Shown piece after piece: positions 25,068 to 38,161 of a stretch of DNA of 64,000 bases. The position numbers were made by a program, and so were the translations under genes. The stretch is from contig NC_088786.1 in the NCBI RefSeq assembly GCF_949628265.1, positions 15,314,001 through 15,378,000 on the forward strand, read 5' to 3'. Positions within the stretch are counted from its first letter, which is position 1, and every line of letters starts with the position of its first letter. Source of the stretch: Cloeon dipterum. Lineage: Eukaryota > Arthropoda > Insecta > Ephemeroptera > Baetidae. The notes beneath the pieces were generated by a model. The model ran no database searches. It saw only the letters and a program-made list of their open reading frames with translations, and was not told the DNA's origin.

Positions 25068-26416
25068 TGATATTGGCGATGGCTGCTCTACACGTACTGA
25101 TGCCCAGCCGCAGCACCAATCAGTTACTGAAAGATTCTAAAGCGGACGCAGCTGGAAAATAATTTAATCAACTATGTGCCGTCAGCACATCTCCCTTCCA
25201 TTCGCTTTTTCTGTGCGTATATAAAGGCTTTAACTTCAAACTATTGCGTCAGCTGCAATCATCCTGCGTTTCAGGTACACATTGTTTCCTATAAGAAAAA
25301 TAAATGTCACAGAAAGAAACCAATCAGAGTTATTATTCATCAAATATGGTACATCAACCTTTTTTTAATAAAATATATGTTAATTTGTTCTATTGACACA
25401 GTCAAAAAATTGTTTGATCGAATTACCCATTCCTCCAGTTGCCTCATATGGCATTGAAGCTGTTTGGAAATACTTAAAAGATTTAAACAACCTATACCTG
25501 CCAAGACAAGATTCTTAAAGAAAGCTTTATGTGTTGATGAACGAATGAAGTCAAGTCTTTGAGTTAGTCGAAACTGAATATTTTAGAAATAATTTTAAGA
25601 AAAAATTATCCCTTCCAGTTACGCCTGTGTATGCTAAATTTTTGGAAAACATGTGTAAAAAAAGTTAAAAAAATATGCACGACAATTTTTACAGCTCTCC
25701 AGCTATTACAAATAAGAACTGGTGGCTTCCTCGTTGTATTAATGACCGGTATAATTTTACGAGATACTCCTTCCCTATGGTTATCATTTCCTTATATGTA
25801 AAGACAAACGTTTCAATCTAGATATTTCTGCTAATTGTAAATGCCAATGTTGTGATGAAGTATGCATATATATGTATCATTTGCTCATTTGCTCAAATGT
25901 AAAAATAGCACTATCATGCTTTTCCAAGTGGCTAAATATAAGAAAGTAATTCCTAACAATTCTGTGATATGATTTATTTCATGTGTCGTACACCGTTGGT
26001 GTCTAATAAATATTTAATTCGTTCCTTGAGAATAACATTAGATTTATTGTGATAAAGCTGTTATCACTAATGGGTGCTAAAGTTGTAAAGTATTCTTATT
26101 CCATTCCAGCAATCGGGAAAACGTGTTCAATTCAATTGTTGAATTGATATCTGCACGAATACTGTTATAAAACGTTCATGATTAGAACTCAATTCGCATA
26201 AAATTGCCGCGGGCGCAAAGGGATGCCATCTACGGAGAGGGTAGCGCACCCACCGGGGCGAGGGTTGCGTGCGCGGGGGCGCAGCCGGGTGGAACGCGCA
26301 GGTGCCGGGGTGGCGGCGAGACCAAATTCTCATCGCTTGTGTGTCGCACAACCCAGCGGACGGGCGGCAGAGCAGACAGACGGGCGGAGCGAAACGATGC
26401 AGCTGTCGGCTCACCG

Positions 26417-29400
26417 ATGAAGAGGGTGATCAGCTTCGTCAAGGGGGGTGGAAAGGGCCGCGGGGGTGCCTCCGACGTGGTGCCCGTCCGCAACCTGAGC
26501 TTCGAGGGCGGCCTGGACGACCCACCGGGCTATGAGGTGGACACCAAGACGCTGTCCAAGCTGCATAGGGCTGCCTGGCTGGGCCAGCTGGACAAGCTCA
26601 AGGGGCGCGCCGAGCAGCTGGACGCACCGGACAAGGGCGGCCGGTCCGCCCTGCACCTGGCGGCCGCGCAGGGACACGCCGATGTCGTCTGGTTCCTCAT
26701 CAGCAATCGAGCGAAGGTGCGGTTTTTTATTATCTTCTTTTTTCCTGCCAAAAAGCAGGCGTTGTTCCGTCCATCGATTTTTCGGGGGTAGAGATGTGAG
26801 ACTGCATGTTTTGGTGTAGATGTTTTTGTTGACGGCTTTTCTGCTCGGCTTACAAAGAATGCTTCACATTTATTGCGATTTAATATATCTTTAAGTGATT
26901 AAGTTAGAAAATTAAGGAAAATAATTAAAATTAATGGAGTCCAATTAGTGATCACAATTTTTCTCAGTAAAAATTTTCATTCCAAAGCGCAGGAAGAATA
27001 GATTCACTGGGCCGTAAATGCAGTGTAGAAATCGAGCGGTGCAGAGAATCACAATTGTAAACAGCGGAAGTTTAAGCACGTCGGTGGATTCTCTCATGGC
27101 ATATTTCACGCAAATGACGTCGTTTCATCACACACAGGACTGCGTTGTGACGTTTTTGACTCCGCAGCACCACTAAAATTTTTACCGAACTGAAAATTTA
27201 TTCCACTAAAAATTTAGATTCTTGCTTGAATTTTTGAAAAACAAAAAATCCCCTTATCACAATTGTCTAAAATTAAAAAATATGATATTTTCTATTGAAG
27301 TGCTAATACCGAGAGAAATTATTCTATAAAAATGAACAATATTGAATAACAAACATTGGATTGCAAATAGTTGTAAAAATGTATTATGTTTAGAGAAAAA
27401 CTAAATGATGATTAGGTGTTCACCCTTTCGAGAGACGAACCAAAGAATTTGCCATGTATAGAACGCTAAAATATTGCGGGTTGAAAAATATCGTAACTTA
27501 ATAAAATACAATATTCAAACCTTAAAAATTGATGAATATTTAGTAATATAATTTCCTTTCAGATAAATTTACGTGACAATGAGGGGCGCACAGCCCTACT
27601 GAAAGCTGTTGAATGTCGGCGCCGCGAGTGCGCACAGCTGCTACTGGAACGAGGCGCCGACGTCAACATTCCGGACAACTACGGCACCACGTGTCTGCAC
27701 CTGGCCACCTCGCACGGCGACCTGGACCTGGCGTCGGCCCTGCTGCGCAAGAGCGCCTCCTTGGAGGTGCCAAACCGGGCCGGGGAGGCAGCGATGCACA
27801 TGGCTGTGCGCGGCAACCACCGTGACATGGCTGACCTTTTGCTGAGGCACGGTGGCGACGCCAACGTGCGTGACACCGAGGAACGCACGCCGCTGATGCT
27901 TGCCGCGAAAATCGGCAACTCAGCCATAGTGGTGCTGCTGGCCGAGTATGGTGCCGACATCGGCGCCACTGACGTCAACGGCTGGACAGCCGAGGACTAC
28001 TCGGTGATGGCCGGACACGTGGGGGTCACAACCGAGCTGCAGCGCCGCGCCGAGTCGACGCCCGCCAGACCCTTTCAAGAGAGGCCCGTTGACGTCGTTG
28101 GCGAGAATACGAGCAAGTTTCTGCAGGAGCTCGAGAGCATGCAGCATTACGATTGGTGAGTCTTTCTTCCATTCAGAAATTTGTAACATGAGCAGTGTGA
28201 CTTAAAAATCACATATTTTTGACACGGGAATATATATTTTCCAATTAGTCTAAAAAGTTAAAAATGTTCTGAGCTAAGATTATTATATCGATATTCTAGC
28301 TTGATGAAAGACAAAGATGATCCTTTCTGTTTCTTGCTCTGAAACAATATTAGAAGCCCTGTTTATCGCTTAACATTTCCATTTGACGAGAGCTGAATAA
28401 GTAGCGTCAAGACGTTATATCCGACAGCAAAATTTGTCTAGCTTGCGCTGGAGCAAATCGATAGTTAATTTGCATCCTCATTAATAAGTAGCTGTGCTTT
28501 CACGACCCATATCCGCGGCGGCACGTGTGTTACACAGGACATTTTCCGCCCGGGCTCGAGATTAATATTAATGAAAAACACCCAGCAGACACGGCCCGCA
28601 AGCTATTGAAAAATCTCAAATATGTGCTCGGCGAGCGTCTGCTCATCCCTCTTTTCAATGCTGGCGCAAATGAATGAAAACCTTGAATTAATATTTTCCC
28701 ACGGAGCACGGTTTTAAATATGAGAGACAACCTTGAGGATGCAATTATGCGCGAGAGTAAACAAACCCGAAGCGAGTGTCGTTTATTCTGGCGCTTCCCT
28801 TCGTCATCTGACCCCGTTGCAAAAAAGAAAATCAAACTTCTTCTGGTTTGTTTGCAGTGTGCCTTTTGAGCCGGAAGACGAGCAGCAAGACGCTCCACTC
28901 CAGCCCGAAAACGAATCCCCAGCTCACAACATCCCAGGCATGCCTCCGTCTTTGAAGCCGCCGCGGAGCTGGGAGCTCATCCAAGCCGGCCTGACAGGTC
29001 CGGTCACCAGTCTGAGGCCGCAGTCGCTGAGCCTTGCCAACTCTCCTTGGGACACCCCGGTGGGCACCCCGGGTGATGCTCCAAACGGATTCCTGTCGCT
29101 AACGCGGCCCAAGTGTGACAAGAAGAAGCCGAGACCAACCAGTCTCCCCGTCACCCTAGTGGAGGCACTCGAGAAGGCGCTCCCGGTGAAGAAAGAGGAG
29201 GAAAAGCAGCCCGAGGAGAAGGAGGCGGAGAGCAGCGACTGGGACAGCGAGGACGAGTTCGAGGAGGATGATGGCAAGGGCACGGACGACGGCGCCACCC
29301 TGGGCAGGGAGGGCACCATGCAGGGCACGGAGGAGATGTGGCAGGCCAACGGCACCGTCGAGAAGAGCAGCGACGAGGACGAGGACGACGAGGAGGACGA

Positions 29401-31690
29401 AGACGAAGATGACGTGGCGAGCAACAACCAGGTGCAGGATGAGGAGGAAAAGGTGCCGTTGGTGGAGACAGAGCAGCGAGAGGAAAAGTCTGAAGGGCCG
29501 TCTGAGGCGGAGGAGGGCGAGGAGGTGCAGAGGCAGGCCAAGAAGAAGGAGGGCAGAGCCATCCTGCCCGAGTTCCCCACGCCCATGAAGGTTCCCAACG
29601 TGCAGTTTAGCGCCAGGGAAATCAGCTTGGACGAGCCGGCGCCGGCGGTGCCTCCGCGCAAGAAGAAGAAGCAACGCAAGCACCGCGGCGCCAGCGATGA
29701 TGACGATGGCGGCGGCGACGACGGCTTCACCAAGAGCGCGTACGCGCCACTCAAGCGTCGTCTGCGGGCCGTGGTGGCGGACAGGGCGCGCGTCGAGCAG
29801 GTGGCAGCCGCCCTCGAGGAGCAGAACCGGCGACTGCAGTACGAGCTGGCCGACGCCTTGCACGCCGCCCGCACGCAGCGCGACGTGTCCGCCGAGCTGT
29901 CCAGACAGATGGCCAAGGCCCAGAAGGGTCACGCGCTTGCACTCGAAGAGAAACTCGAGCTGCAAATCAGGCTGCGACAGGCGGACGCCGAGCTCGAGTA
30001 CGTCAGGCAGATGGAGCAGCCGCCCAAGGAGCTGACCCGCGAGCTGACGGCCGAGAAGGAGCGGGCCAGGCGCGGAGTGCTCACCATCAGGAAGCTGCGG
30101 GCCGAGGTCGGCGCCCTCAGGGCCAGGGTGCTCGCGGCCGAGCGACGCAACGCCAACAAAGAGCCCGACTCCGGGCTGCGCAAGAAGCTCGAGGAGCTCA
30201 TCGTCAAGGTGGAAGACGAGAGGGCCCAGCGGATGGCACTCGAGGCAACCATCAGGGAGTTGAAGGAGGGTGGCGTCGTCCTCACCGAGCTCGAGAAGGC
30301 AAGGAGGGCGTTTGAGGAGGAAAGGGCGAAACGACAAGCCATCGAGCGAGACTCGGTTACAAAGGCAGAGCTGGATAAGGTAATTTTACAATTTTTATAA
30401 ATGGAAAGTATTTTAGCTGATATTATAGCACCCAACTCGTTCGTATTTTTGGGGAATCCCTAGAGGTGCCATGACAATGAGTAATATTTGAGTATTTGCG
30501 GGATCTGTTCCTGGTTGCCCATTGTCAGCGATGTTAAAAATGTGCGCTGTAAGGGGAACTAGCTGGTTTCCGCAACTTTCCAACGGCTTCAGGGACATGT
30601 GTTTTGCGTTTCAATTTTAAAAAAGACCTCGGTTCAGTGAGGCGAAAAGATGGCCACATTGGGCCCAAGCCCCTCTGCGGCCACTCCAGCACCCATGTTA
30701 TCCCTTTGGCAGTGTTTTTGGGACCCGGTGAGCCAATAACCCACGGGAAGTGCTTAGCAGAGGTTCAAGAAATTGGAAATTTTCTAGGTTTTTTTACTTC
30801 ATTTTTTTGTAATATTTTTTGCCGTCATAAATATATTGAAAACGGGGTATAGAGATGAAATATGGCAGCAAATTTTTTGAGTTTCTCTGGAATTTGATAT
30901 GGACTCTAAATTAGCAGGATGCACTTGATGACTATTCGAGTGAATTTGAATAATTAACGTTCAATGTTGGCAGGTACGTCGAAGTTACGAGGTCGCACTA
31001 GCTCGAGCAAAACAGGAAGCTGAGCTGTCCGCTCGGGAGCAGCTTTCAACGAAATTGCGCCGCGTCAACGCGTTCCTGGAGGAGCAGCTGCAGCAGCAGT
31101 CACGTCTGGAAAAGCTTCGCTGTAACAATGAGTCGCAGCTAAGGGACGATTTCCAGCAGACCCGGGGCAAGCTGCTGAACGAGCTGGCCAAAATCCAAGC
31201 CACCCTCAAGTCGCGCGCGGAAAGTCAGTTGGAAAACGAGATGGACAACAAAAAACGAACGCCCAGCCCCGTCTCCTCTAACGAAGAAAGCCCTAGAGAG
31301 ACGACAAACTACACCAAAGGGTGGGTTCATGACAATACCGTAAATCCACCACGTGTTTTGCTAAACAAACACGACGTGGCTCCTTTCAGATATGTGCCAA
31401 CTTTGCCTCTGAGGCCGGCAGCGCAAGTTTTGTCTCTGCTCGTGCCGCCATTGGCCTCGCAAAACCCGCATTTAGGGCTGAACGTGCTGAGGAAAGAGCT
31501 GGAGATAAGCATACGTCAAGCCGCAGGTGCGCGCCGAGAAAACTTTCAGCCTTTATGGTTGAGCATTAATGCAGAGCACCCAAGCTAATGCGTATTTACT
31601 GTGTGCGTTTCAGAGGAGGCAGACCGCGCGAATCCAATCATGAGTGAGGCGGAAGAAATGTCTCAGCTGAAGCAAAAATACTTGCTTTGA
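26417..31690 (+). CDS. ANKRD26-like ankyrin repeat and coiled-coil protein, six coding exons
   Basis: Coding exons 26417-26716, 27563-28155, 28858-30379, 30974-31320, 31390-31526 and 31614-31690 join in phase to 991 aa. The N-terminus (MKRVISFVK...GYEVDTKTLSKLHRAAWLG) and about five ankyrin repeats (residues about 50-270, with ALHLAAAQGHADVV, TALLKAVECRRRECAQLLLE and TPLMLAAKIGNSAIV) match the ANKRD26/POTE group. Then come a Pro-rich segment, an acidic Glu/Asp tract (about 420-490), a basic KKKKQRKHR patch, and a long Arg/Glu/Leu coiled coil (about 590-890). In vertebrates ANKRD26 acts at centriolar distal appendages; a centrosomal or membrane-linked scaffold role here is inference. The in-frame upstream extension from 26204 was not used, because the family begins at MK. 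The 69 bp fourth intron is divisible by three and has no stop. The first exon is duplicated at 18731. Confidence 0.83.
30600..30729 (+). repeat. Diverged SINE-like copy in ANKRD26-like intron
   Basis: The segment from TTTTGCGTTTCAATT to GTTTTTGGGACCCGGTG follows the middle of the 9585-9829 element with many substitutions, including the shared CACCCATGTTATCC core. It lies wholly within the intron 30380-30973 and does not touch the splice sites. Confidence 0.6.
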
Positions 31691-31934
31691 ATGAAGCTCA
31701 CACTACTTTTAATGGTTTCGGATCAATTTCTTGCATTTTAATATTCGCAGCTGCGTATGAAATTCTTCCTTGTTGCGCAAATGTTAACTATTCTAGTCCG
31801 TTTTAGATGATTATACCCATGTAACTATATGTACTCGCTGAGATTTTAATCATTCCCATTTTGAATATTGTTGACGCCAACTTCCATTATAAATTGCCAA
31901 AATGAGAGATGTAAAAGAAATATGACTGTGTATT

Positions 31935-31940
31935 AATAAA
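31935..31940 (+). terminator. Poly(A) signal of the ANKRD26-like gene
   Basis: AATAAA about 245 bp after the TGA stop. It is the clearest signal before the convergent TRAPPC10 3' end. Confidence 0.55.
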
Positions 31941-31982
31941 AGTATTCTGTATGATTATCACATAGTTTGTGCCTTTTATATA

Positions 31983-31988
31983 TTTATT
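31983..31988 (-). terminator. Poly(A) signal of TRAPPC10
   Basis: AATAAA on the minus strand, about 86 bp beyond the TRAPPC10 stop codon and about 43 bp from the facing signal of the ankyrin gene. The two 3' ends therefore nearly meet or overlap. Confidence 0.5.
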
Positions 31989-32073
31989 TAACATTGAATA
32001 ATAAAGTAATTTTAACATGATAAGAGTGGAATCAACGATTTGCTCATCAATTTTTTGTCTTTAAATAGGGAAT

Positions 32074-35000
32074 TTAACTGGACTGGATAGCTGGCAAAAC
32101 GTGAACTTGGAGGGACTTGCTCTTGTTGTACACTTGCCCAGGCCCAAAAGGTTCCAGTTTGGGATGTGTAGATCCAGCATTTGCTAAAACAAGCACAGCA
32201 TTTTCTTAAAGAAATTGCTAAAAAGTAATTGATTAAATAGCGAAATTGCGAAAACGTTAATGCTATCTTTGAGCACTAATTTATTTAATTAAGTTTAAAG
32301 ATAAAGAAGCAATACATATAAAAAATACTTAAAAAAATTTAATTCAGATAGTCAATTATTATTCCGTTGATCAGTATTCAGGAGAATTACTTGCAGGCGA
32401 CATTGGAGTACTTTGTGTTTGAAATTTATAAGAGAAAATTTAATTATACATTTAAACTAATTTAATTCGTTTGAACCGATTCAATCTGGATTTTGATATT
32501 ATAATCAACATCCTTCTTACCTGGGATATACTTTGAAAGTCTCACTTGGGGATGAGGGAGAAAGCCAGATGTCAACGGCATCACCTCAAGCACCAGGTTA
32601 TGGCTGGGCTGATCCAGGTTGAGAACGCCCGCCGTTCGGCCACACACTGCCCACATGCTCTGGTCTGCCAACAGTTCGTACATTAGCGAGTGGCCGATGG
32701 CTTCGGACGCCTCCACAGTCAGGTGTAAGTGGCACATGGCGTTAGCGCGGCAAACCTCCGCCCCCGAGGCAGCCGCGACCTTGGAATTAACAAAGATCAT
32801 GGTGGCGCACTCGGCCAGCTCAAACTCGCAGTTATAGGCGCCGTTGACTTCATCCTTGGTCAGATTCACGTTGAACTTTGCACGAATAGGGCCGTCAATC
32901 TCAAGCTGCCAGATATAACTAAGAGGTCGGTCCGGGTCGAGGGTGAGCGGTTTGGGGCTGATGGGCAGTGGCGTGCAAGTGCCGAGAGAAAGCTCCAGGA
33001 TGGGATCTGACAGCATCAGCCGCTGCCGGCACGTGGACGACACGACCACCTGCAGGAATTTTGTCTTCATGGCCGTGTGTAGTTTGACTGAGGCGGCCAC
33101 TGGTACGGTGAAATTCACGGAAACTGGGTATGCTTGTTCCCACAAGCTTGAGGTTAGGGTGAGCTGAAACAGCAAAAATTTACAATGTCTTTTACACCTC
33201 TATTGAGATGGGCAACCCCCGATAGTGAACAACTCGCAAGAACTCCGCATCACAATAATATCCCAACAGAATAACATGGGCGAACGGGCAACATTGGAGG
33301 AAGCCTAGTCTAGAGAAGTAACGTCTCTTGTTACTGCCCCCATACCCGGGTCTTTTATTGAAACGCTAGACATTCGTCTCGGGAAATTAATTCACGAACG
33401 CAGGAAATGTGCAAAGCTAGTGCAACCCTCCCAAAGAGAGTAAAATGTAAGCGCATAATATTAAACTGCACTCGACCCCCCCCCCCCACAAAAATATCGC
33501 TTCGATTCTCACAATGCAAGTGCACGCAAAGCATGTGCTCAACAATGCGGAAGTGACAGGCAAAAAATAAAATAATTGAATTTCAATTGCAGTTCAGAAA
33601 AATCATAGTATATAGATTGCAATTTATTTTTTGAGCTGCCTGCACCTGCAACTCTTGAGTTAATTTGTTGAAGAGAGCGAAAAAGCATTAACTAAATAAT
33701 GCCACCATGAGCAGATTTTAATTTAAAAACACGCATATTGCAATATAATTTAAATTCAGGGTAGACGTTCAGGAAATTTTTCAAAAATTACCCCATATTC
33801 AATGTCAGTTGACTTGGCTGAGGGTGGCGTAGCGATGGCCTCTAAAGTTACGACAGTATCCTGTCCTTGTTCAGTTTTTGGCAGCTCTATCACAATCTGC
33901 CTTCCTCCGTCCCCTAGGCTCAGTCCTCTTGGGGCTTTGATGGTGACTTCAGTACCCTAGATGCAGATTGAATTATCAAATTTAACATGCACTAGCAACA
34001 TTTGACCCAAAATCACCTCCTCAATCCCATCTGTCCCAGCAGTAAAGCGGAGTTGGAACTTTTGGGGCATCCTAGCCAAAAGCTGTCCACTCTCAACTGA
34101 TATCGTAGCCTCCCCTTTCTTCACTTCGATTATCCCCAGTCTGGCTTCAGCACTGACAAAATCCATCTTGTCGTTCATTATTAAGGACAGTTGACTCAAA
34201 TGTCCTGTGTGCAAATCTCCCTGCAAATATTGAATAAATAACAAAATTACTCTCTTGCATGTATAATGCGTACTTGTGCATTTAAAATGAATTCATTTAG
34301 TCCAGGTTGAATTTTAATTGGCTCCGATGACAAACAGGCAGAGAAATTTCCTCTCAGTCTGCGTCCCCTTGGGTTGCTTTCTTTTCTAGACACTTGTGGC
34401 AGGGATGTTTGAACAGACAGTGACGGATTCACTAACACAGCCTCAGGGAGGCGCGAGTTTATTTTCACATTGGCTTGCTGCCTGTGTCCACTGATTGGTG
34501 TGACAGAAACCAGATCAAAAACCTCTTCCAGAGGCATAACGCAGCCTGAAAAAGTGTATTTTTTAGTTTTGATTAATGTAATGCAAGGGCAATCAAACAG
34601 AGTATATCATATTGTGTATGTTTATCAATTTATGGTACGCCTAGTTTTGACTGAAACTGGAATGCCCAATAAGAAAAATGGAATACCTGAAAGTATAGTT
34701 ACATGAAATAAGAAGTGACCGAAAACAAACGTGATAGTCCGAAAATGATGTGCCCAATAATTAACATGAGAATCATGAAACACCAATTCATTAAAAATAC
34801 AATATTATGTTCCTAGGTTTGACTAAAGATTTTCTAAATTTCAATAAAAGTAAATATAATAATTTACTTAAAATACCCAGATATTTTTCTTACTTATTAG
34901 TGAGATTCATAATGAAATAAACAATTTATGCACTCATTAGTTTAAGAACAGCAGCAAAGACTTGTAAGAATTGATTGTATAGGATTAGTGTCGCACGCAT

Positions 35001-37632
35001 ATATGCGTTTAATAATAAATTCATTCATTCAATTTATGCACTCACCATCATCATCTAGAGTTTTGAGAATTTGCAGCAGCTGGTGCCAGTGCTGTTTGCG
35101 AACCTCTAACTCTAGAGTTAGGCTGGCCGCAAGCCGTGCTCTGGCCATGGCCAGTTTTTCCCCAGTCAAGCACTCGGCCAGTTGGCTCAGGATGTGGATC
35201 TCCAGCGTTGGCCAGCCCTCCACAGCAGTCAAGGCGTCTGACAGATAGGCCGCGGCCAGGTGTGGATCCCCTCTGAGCTGGTGGAAGTTGGCCAGCTGGT
35301 GACCGAGCTGCCTGGCGGAGCGGCTGCGGCCGAGGTGCTTGAACGTGCCCAGCGCCAACTCGGCCAGTTCCAGGTAGAGGTTTTGAAAAGCTGCTGGTGA
35401 ACCAAGGGCTTCTTTCAACTGCTCGCCACCGAAAGGCGGTTCCGGCCCCAAACCGGCCCCAAGCCACAGCGCAGCGTCAATCTGGGCGCTGGAAGGGCCC
35501 TGTCCGCCTGGCATCAGGCCAAGCAGCTCGCCAAGTTGAAACAGTTTTTGGCACGCATAGTCACAGAGGGTGGCTGCTGGCAGCGAGTGCACTTGGTCGG
35601 GATACTTTCGGCAGACGTGCAGCACCTGAAGAGACACCTGCACAGCCCAGCAGGAGGCCGCGCCTTCCGGAAAATCGACTTCAAGGATGCGAAGTTCGTT
35701 GGAGCAGATTTGCAGCAGCGGCAGACACCTTTCTGCAATCTGTGAGGAAATTCTTTTTTGACTCTTAAAAATAAAAAATGTTAGTAAAAAAGGCTACATA
35801 ATAGATAACAAATAGCGCATAGTATATGGACATCACGTACAAAAAAAATCAACAGTTAAAATTGATTCAAAGTTGTTCCAATTTCTAATATCAAACTCCT
35901 ACTTTAAAGCAAGAAAACAATATCCAACCCTAAGAGAAATTTTACCAAAATGCTTTAATAGTTTCACCAGACTCAACAACTGTATTAGTGCTTTCTAAGG
36001 TATTTATTTGTTTAATTATATTTACCTGTTGAGGTTGATTCATTTTAAGCAGGAGATTCAGTTGTCTAGTAAACAGATAGACTCGAAGCTGCAGCAATGA
36101 CGCGTCGCTGTTGACAATCGCAAATCTGGCGTTGGAATCAATCCCTAGTCCTCGCCACTCCTTCAAAGGTGCGCTGAACGAAGTAAGCCATGGTGGAGGC
36201 TCTGATAGAAAATTTAAGTGCTGTTGCTTCCCATTTCTCAGCACAAAATTGACTTTACCAATGAGACTAGCATTCCTGACAAACTGTGTGAAAAGGGCAT
36301 CAAGCTCATCATATTGAACTAGAGCCTCATCTTCAGCACCCTTCAGGGTTCCAAGAAGCGCAGCCAGCTGTTCCTGCAACGCAAGATACTCTCCAAAACT
36401 CCAGCCCTGCTCGTTCCGCCTCTCACGCTCTTTGCGAACCTCTTGGCCGAGGCGCTGTTCTTCGTTGCTGATGGCTGTCAGAAGCATTTGCCGTACTCTC
36501 CGAAGCAAAGCTGGGTCTCGACTTGAAATACACCTGAAACAAAGGCATCAAATACTTATTTTAACTTTTATATTTTTGGCCTATTTTTCGAAAAAGATAA
36601 TTTTAATTTAAGGTCATTCAGGCTTTCAATTTGAGGGACTTTGGCGCGTTATGGAAATTAAAATAAAATTGTAAATATAAAATTTTGTATTTAAATTTCA
36701 TATTTTGGCCGCAAAATATTAGAAAATTTTATTTTACCCATAAATTTTCAACATCTTAAATATTATTACTCGTCAAGTCAATAATTCAGAAATTTAGTTT
36801 TTTTAGTAAAATTGGACTTAAAACATGAAAACTTTGTACAATACAGTCCCACGTTATTCATTTTATTGTGGTTAATGCGTACTGGAATTGTGCAGATTGA
36901 AATGCTTTTAAAGATCAGCCTGAAAAAATTTTACTGCGCTTATTAATTTGCAGCTGCTAAAATGATGATGAGATGGGGAGGTTTTGCATACATGTAGCAA
37001 TGAAAGAGAGCGAACAGAAATTTAATTTTTTTGCTCTGATGTTGTAGTTGCACTAAATCATATTGTATGATTCATTCAACATCTCACAAGGGTTATAATT
37101 AGTGTATTATTTTTCAATGGGAATCCATGCAAATATAGGTCAGCCACCAACCAACCAAATATAAATAAGTAATTTTAGTTCCAATAGTTTCCCCATTTTA
37201 CCTTTCAGACTGTTTAAGTTCTGTGCGCGCCTTGTCAGCCACCTTTGGCGCAGCCAGGACGACGAGCCATTCGACTCCAGCCGCGATCGACCTGATCCAC
37301 CTCTCCACTCTGTCCTTCTCGCTTGAACGCCAAGTGTCTACGTCCGTGCAGGCGCTCCAGAAGGTGTGGATCATAGGTCGATTGGAAGGCGCCTCTGCGG
37401 CGGCGAAAAGAGCCGCCTCCACGCGGACATGCTTTGGTCCGCGGCCCAGCGGTCGGCGCCACTCGAAAGAGTCCGCCCCCACGGCCTCCAGAAGGCTCTT
37501 GGCATTCGCATTCCAGCCCTCGCCAGTGTCTGCAGGGAAAATCACATTAATTTTGTTGGACCAATTTAAACTAGAGGGCAATTTTTTATTTTTCTCACAA
37601 GTTATGACAGCCTTGGATTCTTCGTAGTTCAT
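32074..37632 (-). CDS. TRAPPC10: Trafficking protein particle complex subunit 10 (TRAPPC10), eight exons
   Basis: Exons 37632-37202, 36533-36026, 35739-35046, 34545-34274, 34220-34017, 33956-33792, 33163-32521 and 32183-32074 join in phase to 1008 aa. TRAPPC10 is a subunit of the TRAPP II tethering and GTPase-activating complex that acts at the Golgi. Recognised stretches are FEWRRPLGRGPKHVRVE near the start, EQGWSFGEYLALQEQLAAL, EDEALVQYDELDALF, and near the end YELLADQSMWAVCGRTAGV and HNLVLEVMPLTSGFLPHPQV. The short last exon (PKLEPFGPGQVYNKSKSLQV) matches the family's C-terminus; reading through the exon 7 donor would give an alternative stop at 32462. It is somewhat shorter than the roughly 1260 aa human protein. 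The gene is convergent with the ankyrin gene and lies 3' of a FAXDC2-like gene on the same strand. Confidence 0.93.
33240..33540 (-). repeat. Diverged SINE-like copy in TRAPPC10 intron 6
   Basis: Read on the minus strand it shares the GACGAATGTCTAGCGTTTCA and CCCATGTTAT blocks with 9585-9829. It also extends further, with GGGAGGGTTGC and a GTGCACTTGCATTGTGAGAA end that recur at 63780-63915. A run of 12 C lies at 33476-33487. It suggests a longer parent element than the 245 bp copies show. Confidence 0.55.
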
Positions 37633-38161
37633 TTTTGGTAAGCGTCCTGCATTTCAGCTTGACGGTGTCACTGATAAATTGGCGAATCAATCAAACGTTT
37701 CAGGAATTGGAGATAGAAGATTAGTAGTAGTATTAGCTTTATTCCAGTGTTTTTGTTTACTTGGCAGTGGCAGCCAGCAGGTAATTTCAGCTGTCAAAGG
37801 TAGAGAGTGGCCTCTGACGGTTGTTTTTAAAAATACTAATTTGAACATAATGTGGCGGCTTCACCACATGCAAAGCACTGCACGGTCCCATGAAAAATGC
37901 ACATCATGCTCCGGTTGGTAATTATATTTCAATGTTTTAGTTATAAAATAGTATAATATTACTAGAACCTGTCAAAACAATGCTTAGAAAATAATTTAAA
38001 CTGAACATCGTTCTATTCTCATAATTTGGATTGAATAAATTAGAAAGGAAATTAGAGCACTAATTCTTGTTTTAATGGCTTTTATTTAAAATATTACAAA
38101 ATAATAGGAAATACATAAGCTCAGGTATATGCATGCATTTTATTGATTTTTTGTCGTTTCT

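Larger units (their letters stand above)
19815..27250 (+). repeat. Tandem segmental duplication, unit 2
   Basis: Second unit in the same orientation as unit 1. It contains a spare GPCR terminal exon (19859-20218), a complete mucin-lectin gene (22812-25067, minus) and the working first exon of the ankyrin gene (26417-26716). The first kilobase is about 97 percent identical to unit 1 by eye, while parts of the non-coding sequence around 22630-22760 and 25400-26000 are inserted or replaced. Homology fades at about 27250, inside the first ankyrin intron. Confidence 0.9.

Noticed and set aside
26204-26416. In-frame N-terminal extension of the ankyrin protein
   Set aside because: The extension is Arg/Gly-rich leader sequence, differs by indels between the two duplication units, and the family's proteins start at the MK of 26417.
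28924-30337. Long minus-strand open frames (330 and 393 codons) opposite the ANKRD26-like gene
   Set aside because: They mirror the low-complexity Glu/Lys/Arg coding exon and have Ser- or Leu-rich shadow composition. The plus-strand frame has splice sites, phase and family match.
37679-37921. 81-codon plus-strand open frame next to the TRAPPC10 start, with a hydrophobic stretch
   Set aside because: It has no convincing start codon, no neighbouring exons and no known match. It most likely overlaps the TRAPPC10 promoter or 5'UTR by chance.
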